Notes under the pieces: model-generated | The model's database searches: none | Told to the model about the DNA's origin: nothing | What the model saw: the letters and a program-made list of their open reading frames with translations, nothing else | Program-made: the position numbers and the translations under genes | Part shown: one piece after another, positions 46,426-55,200 of the stretch | Layout: every line of letters starts with the position of its first letter | Numbering within the stretch: position 1 is the stretch's first letter | Assembly: GCA_037139195.1 (NCBI GenBank) | Contig: JBAXGW010000002.1 | Coordinates: 1 to 64,000, forward strand | Direction: 5' to 3' | DNA length: 64,000 bases | Origin: JBAXGW01 sp037139195 | GTDB taxonomy: Bacteria; Bacteroidota; Bacteroidia; Bacteroidales; JAHJDW01

Positions 46426-47349
46426 ATGAATGTATTAATTACTGGCGGAGCTGGATATGTAGGCAATGAACTAGTTTACCGCCTTTCGAAAGACAAACGC
46501 GTTGATAAAGTTATTATTTACGATAATTTGAGTAGAAAAAATTTCAATTTGTTTCTTGATAATAAATTTCCAAATGGGAAAATTAAGTTCATTCAAGGTG
46601 AACTTTTAGATACAAGAAAACTCAAAAGCGTAATTCAAGAAGCCGATATTATTTATCATTTGGCTGCAAAAGTAAGTACACCTCTTGCAAATGAGGATTC
46701 TCACTTGTTTGAACAAATAAATCATTGGGGAACAGCTGAATTAGTTTATGCTTTAGAAGATAGCAATGTTAAAAAGATTATCTATTTAAGTAGCACATCC
46801 GTTTACGGTCCTTCAGAGGAGATTGTTGATATCCATACTACGCCCAATCCAAAAACATTTTATGGAACATCTAAATTAAGAGGAGAAGAGCATATAAAGC
46901 GTATTTCAACAAAAATACCAGCCTATATTTTTAGATGTGGAAATATTTTTGGGTATAGCCCAAGCATGCGTTTTGATGCTGTTATAAACCGTTTTATGTT
47001 TGAGGCTAACTTTAATAACAGAATTTCGATACATGGAAATGGGGAACAACACCGAGCTTTTATCCACATTGACAAAGTAACGGATGTATTATCAAATATT
47101 TTGCACTCAGACTTTCCTTCTGGAATATACAATTTAGTAGATGGGAATTTATCAATTAACGAAATTGCAGAGGCATTAAAGAAGATTTATCCATCAATGG
47201 AAATGTTATATATCAATCAGCATTTAAATTTAAGAGAAGTAAATGTAAATAAAGATGAACGAGTAAATACGTTGATAACTACTCCTGATAAAACACTCTA
47301 TAATCGTTTGCTTGATTTCAAAAATGAGTTTTCATTTTCAGCAGAATAG
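46426..47349 (+). CDS. NAD-dependent epimerase/dehydratase (extended SDR)
   Basis: Rossmann start VLITGGAGYVGNELVYRL, nucleotide-sugar SDR motifs IIYHLAAKVSTP and YLSSTSVYGPSEE, catalytic YxxxK in TFYGTSKLRGEEH, and FRCGNIFGYSPSMRFD for substrate binding. At 307 aa it is typical for sugar-nucleotide 4-epimerases or dehydratases. Specificity cannot be told from sequence. Its 10-bp spacing to cysH implies co-transcription, although the functions seem unrelated. Confidence 0.87.
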   Translation: MNVLITGGAGYVGNELVYRLSKDKRVDKVIIYDNLSRKNFNLFLDNKFPNGKIKFIQGELLDTRKLKSVIQEADIIYHLAAKVSTPLANEDSHLFEQINHWGTAELVYALEDSNVKKIIYLSSTSVYGPSEEIVDIHTTPNPKTFYGTSKLRGEEHIKRISTKIPAYIFRCGNIFGYSPSMRFDAVINRFMFEANFNNRISIHGNGEQHRAFIHIDKVTDVLSNILHSDFPSGIYNLVDGNLSINEIAEALKKIYPSMEMLYINQHLNLREVNVNKDERVNTLITTPDKTLYNRLLDFKNEFSFSAE

Positions 47350-47451
47350 TTTTTCTATTTTATAAGGCTTCTAATTTTCAGTCGATTCCAACATATAAGA
47401 TAAAAGATTAATTTTTTATTTTTTAATATTTGAAAAAAAACAGTCAAAAAA

Positions 47452-47482
47452 TTTGCACAGAAAAAATTTATAACTAATTTTG
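47452..47482 (+). promoter_or_regulatory. Promoter of the tRNA-Gly gene
   Basis: TTTG (47452-47455), 19 bp, TAATTTTG (47475-47482) is a full consensus promoter ending 14 bp before the tRNA. Confidence 0.72.
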
Positions 47483-47496
47483 CACCCTCAACCAAT

Positions 47497-47569
<73 letters not shown>

Positions 47570-47570
47570 C

Positions 47571-47592
47571 AAAACTCCGCAAGGAGTTTTTT
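47571..47592 (+). terminator. Terminator between the two tRNA genes
   Basis: AAAACTCC and GGAGTTTT form a perfect 8-bp stem around a GCAA (GNRA) tetraloop, with two further T residues. It begins 2 nt after tRNA-Gly. Confidence 0.7.
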
Positions 47593-47610
47593 AATACGTT
47601 CTTTAAAGCT

Positions 47611-47695
47611 GCTCTGATGGTGGAATTGGTAGACACGCAGGACTTAAAATCCTGTGATCATTGCGATCGTGCGGGTTCAAGTCCCGCTCGGAGTA
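47611..47695 (+). tRNA. tRNA-Leu (UAA)
   Basis: An 85-nt tRNA with a long variable arm. The acceptor is GCTCTGA, the D-loop region is GGAATTGGTAGAC, the anticodon arm CAGGA-CTTAAAA-TCCTG gives UAA, the variable stem is TGATCATTGCGATCG, and the T-arm is GGGTTCAAGTCCC. The discriminator is A and no CCA is encoded. Confidence 0.95.
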
Positions 47696-47701
47696 CAAAG
47701 C

Positions 47702-47743
47702 AAAACCTCAACGACTTAGTTATTAAGCTGTTGAGGTTTTTTT
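47702..47743 (+). terminator. Rho-independent terminator of tRNA-Leu
   Basis: An 11-bp perfect stem (47702-47712 with 47730-47740) has a partly paired loop and a 7-nt T tract. Confidence 0.85.
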
Positions 47744-47805
47744 ATTGTTCATTTGCACAATATTTGCACAACTCGTATTTGAAAAAGGGATCAATCGGAA
47801 AAGTT

Positions 47806-47814
47806 GGGGGGGGG
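47806..47814 (+). repeat. G9 homopolymer
   Basis: Nine consecutive G residues occur in a very AT-rich intergenic stretch, 41 bp before the ISAon1-type ORF and just before a -7-like TAACTTTG (47829-47836). It is a candidate slippage site, or possibly a sequencing weak point. Confidence 0.6.
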
Positions 47815-47855
47815 AATTATTAAAGTTATAACTTTGTGTTTTTAAAACCGTAGTT

Positions 47856-48206
47856 ATGGCAGATAAACCCTTAATAGAATTGATATTACCTCAAGGATTA
47901 TTAGAATACTTTGAGGTAACGGACTGTGTAAAATCAGAAGAATGTTATCGTTTTTATCTTTCAGAAAAGAACATAATACCTAAAGAATATCAGAAAGACA
48001 AATTAACATCCAAAGGTTTCTACGACGAAATTACTATTCAAGACTTCCCAATACGAGGCAAAGCAGTTTATCTGCAAATTAAGCGCAGGAAATGGTTGAA
48101 TGAAACCTCAGGACAGATAGTTTGTAGAGATTGGAATCTTGTTGCAAAAGGAACGCGAATGACAGAAGAGTTCGCTACTTTTTTAAAAGGAATTATTAGA
48201 TTTTAA
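47856..48206 (+). CDS. ISAon1 family transposase N-terminal region protein
   Basis: This 116-residue protein matches the upstream ORF of ISAon1-type insertion sequences. Recognisable segments are LIELILPQGLLEYFEVT near the start, LTSKGFYDEITIQDFPIRGK, VYLQIKRRKWLNE and RDWNLVAKGTRMTEEFATFL. In intact elements a second ORF encodes the DDE catalytic domain. Here that ORF is cut short, so the product cannot move the element by itself. The ORF has no internal stop, suggesting the loss is recent or the ORF is still expressed from TAACTTTG at 47829-47836. Confidence 0.78.
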   Translation: MADKPLIELILPQGLLEYFEVTDCVKSEECYRFYLSEKNIIPKEYQKDKLTSKGFYDEITIQDFPIRGKAVYLQIKRRKWLNETSGQIVCRDWNLVAKGTRMTEEFATFLKGIIRF

Positions 48207-48290
48207 GCCTGTTAGTGCAAAAACTCTTGAAGACAAACAGCTCAACCACTTTTATAGCAGTTTGCATTTGTGAAATAATTCTAAAATAAA
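47856..48290 (+). mobile_element. ISAon1-family insertion sequence remnant
   Basis: An intact first ORF (47856-48206) is followed by a broken start of the second ORF. About 20 codons of it can be read in another frame from 48208 (PVSAKTLEDKQLNHFYSSLHL, read with one added G-run-free frame change), ending at TGA 48271-48273. The remaining transposase is missing. Terminal inverted repeats could not be identified, so limits are approximate. The element sits directly downstream of tRNA-Leu. Confidence 0.6.
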
Positions 48291-48330
48291 TTAGAAAAGC
48301 AGTAATACCATGGTATTACTGCTTTTCTAA
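48291..48330. terminator. 40-bp perfect palindrome, bidirectional terminator
   Basis: 20-bp arms meet at 48310/48311 with no mismatch. The palindrome lies between the IS remnant (plus) and porP (minus), whose stop is 19 bp away. T-rich sequence follows on the minus strand. Confidence 0.75.
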
Positions 48331-48348
48331 AAAACAATTATTTAGTTT

Positions 48349-49230
48349 TTATTTCTTTCCAAATCTATATCCTAACATTATTTCATTAGCTCCCATAGAG
48401 ATTTTAGAGATTTTAGAAAGCGGATATTCGTATAAATATCCAATCATAAGTCTTTCGTAGTTTAATCCAACACAAACTCCAAATGAAGAATTTAAGCCAT
48501 AAGTTAAACCGCCCCAAACCATTTTTTTCATTGTAAAAATAGTTCTTGCATCAAAACGAACTGGCAACCCTTGAGTACTGCGTAAAATTAAAGAAGTTGT
48601 GTTTTTGATATTCTCGTTAATATCAAATCTATAAAGCATAGTTCCGTTATATTCAGGTTTTTGAATATAGGCCAATTGATATTTATCAGAGAATTCTTTC
48701 TTGTTTAACAAATTAGTCAAGGCAAAACCTATTTCAAATGATTTAATGCCATACATCATTCCAAAACTTCCATTAAAGCTAGTTGTTGTTTTGTAGTTAT
48801 ACAAAGAAATCAACTCATTTGGGTTTTCGGCAATAATATTGTCATAATCAATTGAATTTTGAACAGTTCCAACAGATAAGCCAAAATTTAAACGTTGTTC
48901 GTTTTCTAATTTTAATTGGTACGAATATGCTAAATTAAAGCCCTGACGTTGTAATATATTTGCGTTGTCAGCAAATGCATTAATACCAAAACCCGCTTTC
49001 CAATCAATCATTTTTGTGTCTACCGAAATAATTTTTGAAACTGGAGCACCTCTTAATCCAGTAATTTCGTTGCGGTAATGCATAAATGCTTTTGTTGTTT
49101 CTGAAGCACCGGTATAAGCAGGGTTCATAATAAATGGATTATCTTGATATAAACCATATTTAGCTGTTTGCTGTGCAAAGATTCCTCCTGCAAGCATCAA
49201 ACATATTTGAACTAATATTATTTTTTTCAT
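48349..49230 (-). CDS. PorP/SprF family type IX secretion membrane protein
   Basis: Outer membrane beta-barrel of 293 aa. It has a signal peptide (ends GGIFAQ) and the diagnostic N-terminus YGLYQDNPFIMNPAYTGASE, then HYRNEITGLRGAPVS, FNLAYSYQLKLENEQRLNFGLS and a C-terminal strand YEYPLSKISKISMGANEIMLGYRFGKK. PorP/SprF proteins pair with giant type B sorting-domain adhesins. SprF lies next to SprB in Flavobacterium and is needed for its secretion or attachment. Here the gene follows the giant adhesin by 31 bp, supporting a dedicated SprF-like role. Confidence 0.92.
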   Translation of the reverse strand: MKKIILVQICLMLAGGIFAQQTAKYGLYQDNPFIMNPAYTGASETTKAFMHYRNEITGLRGAPVSKIISVDTKMIDWKAGFGINAFADNANILQRQGFNLAYSYQLKLENEQRLNFGLSVGTVQNSIDYDNIIAENPNELISLYNYKTTTSFNGSFGMMYGIKSFEIGFALTNLLNKKEFSDKYQLAYIQKPEYNGTMLYRFDINENIKNTTSLILRSTQGLPVRFDARTIFTMKKMVWGGLTYGLNSSFGVCVGLNYERLMIGYLYEYPLSKISKISMGANEIMLGYRFGKK

Positions 49231-49261
49231 ATATTCTATTTTAAATCGTTATTCTTAATTA

Positions 49262-52200
49262 TTACTTTGATAAGTTTCTTAATATTGTGATAGCACCTTT
49301 TAATTTCAGATGAACTCCTTCAAAAGTAATTACATAGTAATATTCTCCATCAGGCAAAGTGTCACCAAATTTATTGGTAGCATCCCAAGTATTATCATAA
49401 TTAGCTGCTTCATATACTAATTCGCCCCAACGATTATGAATATAAACATGATTTTCTGGATAGAAAGAAATATTCTTAATATACCAAGTGTCATTTTCAC
49501 CATTTCCATCGGGAGTAATAATGTTAGAAATCGAAGTTTGTAGTTTAATTAAATCGTAGTCTTTATCAACAGTTAAAGTCATAGTGTCTCTATTAACACA
49601 ACCATTTATATCAGTAACTTCCAGTATATAATCAGTTGTTTCAAATGGCGTAGCATTTGGGTTTAATGATATTGCACTTGATAAACCTTCGGAAGGATAC
49701 CATTGATATACACCTTGGCTTGCTGTTGCTGGCATAATATAATCCCAACCTTTCGACACAGTGGTATCTAGACCAGCATTAACATTTGGAAGCGCATTAA
49801 CTACTACTTGTTTAACAATACTGTCGGTGCAATTTCCGATATTTGAGGTTGCAGTGAATGTTACCGTATAAATTCCTGAATTTGAATATAGATGATTTGG
49901 CTCTTTTACGCTATATGTATTAGTATCGCCCATTTTCCAATTATACGATAAAACGCCGCCAGTTGATGGATTATAATAAGTTAAATCATGGAATTCCATA
50001 ATGTTTCCAAGGCAAACAGCGTCTGCACTAAAATTAGGAACTGGAATATAATCAACTATTGCATTTTTAATAATTGTATTTCTACATCCTTTATCACTAA
50101 TAGCTAATAGTGTTACTGCGTGAGTTCCAGCTGTTGCAAATTTGTGAACTGGATTCGTTTGCAATGAGTTAGAAGCATCACCAAAATCCCATTGCAAATA
50201 ATCAATTGTTCCGTTAGTTATTGCACTTAAATTTGTGAATGTATTTGATAAACCATCGCAAACAGTATCTACAGTGAAGTTTGCAACTGGAGCATAATAT
50301 ACTTCAAATGTGCGACTTGCTGTGTCGATACAACCATAATTAGAAGTAGCAACAACTGTAATAGTTTTATTTCCTGCCGCTGTATAAGTAACAGTTGGGC
50401 TTGTTGAAGTTGAAGTTGTACCATTTCCTAAATCCCATAAATATGTCATAGTTCCTGCTTCTATTGTAGAAACGTTTTCAAATGTAGTTGCCATATCTTC
50501 ACAAACAGGAGTATAATTGAAGTTTGCAAAAGGATTTGGATTGATTTGAGTGTTCAAACTCTTTTGACCAATACATCCAAAACTTGAAGTTGCAACTAAA
50601 TTCACATTGTAGATGCCAGGTGTTGCATATAAATGAACAGGGTTAATAGCAGTTCCACTACTTTGATCACCAAAGTTCCAAGCATAAGTCATAGTGCTAT
50701 TTGCAACTACCGATGTGTTTGTAAATTCAGATGAATCGTTATTACAAACATTTGGAACTGTAAAGTTTACAACTGGATTTTGATGAACTGTTACTATTTT
50801 TTGCAAAGAATCAATACAGCCTTTATCTGTTGTTGATTTAAGCGTAACGGCATAATTTCCATAAGATGAATAGGTGTTGAATGGTTCAGGGTTAGTAGAG
50901 GTAATTCCACCACCAAAGTTCCAAAAATAATTTGCCGAACCTGAACTCAATACTGAACTATTATGGAATTGCGTTGCAGCGCCTTCGCAAGGATTAACGA
51001 ATGAAAAGTTAACAACGGTGCGAGGATAAACTACAACAGCCTTTGTTATAGAATCTGAACATGCGTTTCCATTAGTAACAATAAGTTTAACATTATATGT
51101 TCCAGCTGTTAAATAAGGATATTTAGGATTTCCATCTGTTGAAGTTCCAATGTTGTCACCGAATTTCCAAGCATAAGTAGGACTGTTAAATAAATTCGAA
51201 GATTCATTTACAAAAATCATACTGTCAGAACTACAAACATTTAATTGAGAAAATGCAGGAACAGGACGTTTCATAATATTGATAGGATGAGTAATTGTAT
51301 TTGTACAAGCAAAATTAGAGGTAGTAGTTAATGAAACAGTATAAGTTCCTTCAACTGCATAATTATGCTCTGGGTTTAATAATGAAGATGTCATTCCATT
51401 TCCAAAATCCCAAGTGTTTGTGGTTATAGTTCCAGAAGAAACATTTGATGTATTATTAAAAGTTGCTGTAGCACCAAAGCATTCATCTGTTGTATTGAAA
51501 GCGGATACAGGATTTGGATAAACCGTTATTGCTTTAGTTAAACTATCAACACAACCCACATCCGAAGTTACTTTCAATTTAACATTATATGTTCCTGAAG
51601 TTGCGTAAGTATGTGATGGCTCTTTAATTGCTGAAGTTGTTGCATCGGCAAAATTCCAATTATAAGAAACATTGGTTGCATTTAAAGTTGAATAGTTCAA
51701 GAAGTTAACTGCACTTCCATCGCAAACATTAGCAGCTTCGAAATTAACCGTTGGATTTGGATTTACAGTAATTGTTTTCTCAATATTTTTAACACAACCG
51801 TAATCAGATGTTGCAACTAAATTTACAACATAATGTCCTGCACTAGCATAAGTATGATTAGGATTTAAACCTATTGAAGAACTTCCATCGTTAAAGTCCC
51901 AATTATAAGTCATTGAACCCGAAGCAATTGTTGAAGTGTTTGTGAAATTCGACACATTTGCAAAACAATTGTCAGCAGTTGTATAATTTGGAACTGGATT
52001 TGGATGAATTACTGCATTATGAATAACAGTATCAGTACAACCAAAGTTAGATGTAGCAATAAGTTTAACTGAATAAGACGTAGCATTTGTGAAAGTTAAT
52101 GTGGGATTTTCTAAAGTTGAAATTGCTCCATTATCATTAAATGTCCAAGCATACGTTAAATTTCCAGTGCCTATTGTTGAATTGTTAGTAAAAGAAGTTG

Positions 52201-55200
52201 TATTTTGATGACAAACACTATCAGAAACAAATCGTGCAACTGGATTTTCGTGAATAGTTGCAGTTTTAGTTAATGTCTTGATACAACCAACATTTGAAGT
52301 AGCTGTTAATGTAATATCATAACTTCCAAAGTTAGCATAAGTATAAGTTGGGTCAGATATTGCGCTTGTATTTCCATCGCCGTAGTTCCAACCATAAGTT
52401 AAAGTATATGAAGGAAGATTTGAGTTATTTGTAAGTTCAACAGCTGCTTGATCACAGACATTATTGAAAGCAAAATCAACAATTGGTAAAGGATAAACCG
52501 TTACTGGATGCGAAATAGATTTCTTACAAAGTTTGTCTGATGTTAAAGTTAAAGTAGCCGTATAAGTTCCATCAGATGGATAAATATGAGAAGGATTAGA
52601 TGCTGTTTCGCCCGTTCCATCACCAAAAGTCCAATCTGTATATAGGATACTTCCATTTGCTATTGTTGAGGTATTGGTGAAAACTGTATTATTTAAATCA
52701 CAAACACTTGTTGAAGAAAATAATGGTGTTGGAAGTGGATTAACCGTTATTGTTGCTGGTTCGCTATAAATACTTCCAGCATCTTCTGTTATTACTGCTC
52801 TATAAAGTGTAGTTTGAGTTAAACTGCTATAGTTATAAGTCGTATTTCCATTTGTTCCAGCAATTGTATTCCAGTTTAGACCATTATCAGTTGATTTTTG
52901 CCAAGCAGTAATAGTTCCAATATAATTATTTAAAGTTAAAGTTCTAACAGTAGCATCCGAAGCGCATATTTCAGCAGCATCAGAAACATAACCTGCATCT
53001 GCAACAGTTAATAAAGCAGTGTTTGTAGAAATTGCTTCAGAACATGGTCCATTTTGAACTATTGCTCTGTAATAGGTTGTAACTGCTACATTTTGATAAG
53101 TTAAAGTTGTAGTAGTATTTGCAATAGAAGTCCAAGGAGCAGTTCCTGTTGAAGAAGATTCCCAACGAATAACATTGCCATTGTTTCCTGTTAAGGTTAA
53201 ATTGCCGCTATTGCTACCTGAACGAATAGTTTTACTTCCACTAATTGAACCAGCCACAGAAGCAGAATAAACTGTAACGGTTGCATAACTAGAAGTTAAA
53301 GGCGAAGCACAAGTAGAAGTGATAACTGCACGATAACGAGTGCTCTTTGTTAAATTAGAATAAGTAATCGTAGTATTACCAGCATTTCCAACATTTGCAT
53401 AAGCATCCCAAGAACTTGTTCCTGTATTGTACTCACTTTTTTCCCAGTAATTTACAACACCATTATGATTAGAAAGTGTTAAAGAACGGATGTTAGCATC
53501 TGATTCGCAAACTGAAATATCATTTCCAACTGCACCACCAGTAGCTACATTAATAACTAAACTTGGAGTTGCTACTTCTAAGCAAGAACCATTTTGAACA
53601 ATTGCTCTGTAATAAGTAGTTTGAGCTAAATTGCTGAAATTTAAAGTAGAAGTTGCATTTTCAATGGTATTCCAAGGTTCGCTATTTGTAAAAGAAGATT
53701 CCCAACGAACAGCACTTCCAGTATTTCCCGACAAAGTAATAGAACGAACGGTAGCATCGTTTTCGCAAATTACAGAATTAACGGTACTTAATGTTCCAGC
53801 AACAGTTGCAGGATAAACAGTCATTGTAATTGGGTCAGAATATGCTTTACCATTATTTACGTTTATTCTATATTGAGTAGTTTGCGTTAAATTAGAAACG
53901 GCAAGCGTTGCAACATTTGCAGAAGAAGGAGTCCAAACGGTATAAGGACTTACTGCAAATTCCCAAGCATAAGAAGTTCCGTCAATTCCGGTAGCTGTAA
54001 TTGTTGCCGCAGCCGATGGAGAGCAGAAACTTGTAGCAGTAGCTGAAAGTGAACCACCATCAGCAACTGTAATCTTAACAGGAACAGATGAAAATGCTTC
54101 ATTACAAGCACCATTTCTTGTAACTGCGCGATACCAAGTAGATTGTGTTAAATTATTGTAGTTATATGTTGTTGCACTTGCAGTAAGTGGAGTCCACTGA
54201 GCATTATCTAAAGAATATTCCCATCTGATAAGACTTCCATTTGTAGGAACAACTGAAACAGAATTAATAGTTGCATCGTTATAAGAAACTACATTATTCC
54301 CACTAGAAACTCCTGTTAATTGCCCATTATTAACATCAATAGTTGCGACAGAAGAGTTGTCTGAAGACCAAGTGCCACCTATATCTCCATTAGAATTTAA
54401 TGTTAAGGTTGCACTAGGACAAATATTTTGAACTCCAGTTATAGTTCCTGCATTTGGCAAAAGGTTTATTGTTATCGTTCCAGTTGCATTTACAACACCA
54501 CAACCGCCTGTCAACGGAATGGAATAGTTATATATTCCTGCAACGGTTGGAGTTCCACTAATTGTTATTATGTTTGAAGCGTAATTTGCTGTAATACCTG
54601 TGGGCAATCCTGTAGGAGTTTCAATTCCAGATGCTCCAGTAGTAGAAATAAGTATATCTGGACTTAAAGAGCTGTTCACACATATAGTTGGATTTAAGCT
54701 AGGTGCGCTAGCAGCCATCAAATCTGTTACTGTAATTGTTCCAGTTGCATTTACAACACCACAACCGCCAGTTAATGGAATGGTATAGTTGTAAACACCT
54801 GCAGCAATTGGAGTTCCACTTATGGTTATTGTATTTGAAGCAAAGTTTGCAGTAACACCCAAAGGTAAGTCAATTGGAAACCCAATACCAGTTGCTCCTG
54901 TTGTAGTGAAAGTAATACTTGGATTAAGAATATCATTTTCACATAAAGTAGGATTTGAAGATGTAAGCGAAACTGTATTTACATCATTGACGGTTATTGT
55001 TCCTGTTGCATTAACTGAACCACAACCACCTGTTAGTGGTATAGAATAATTGAAAACGCCTGCTTGAGTTGGAGTTCCACCAATAGTTATAGTATTTGAC
55101 GAAAAATTTGCTGAAATACCATTAGGTAATCCAGTTGGGGTTCCAATACCAGTTGCTCCTGTTGTTGATATAGTAATATTTGACGCAAGTGCGGTATTAA

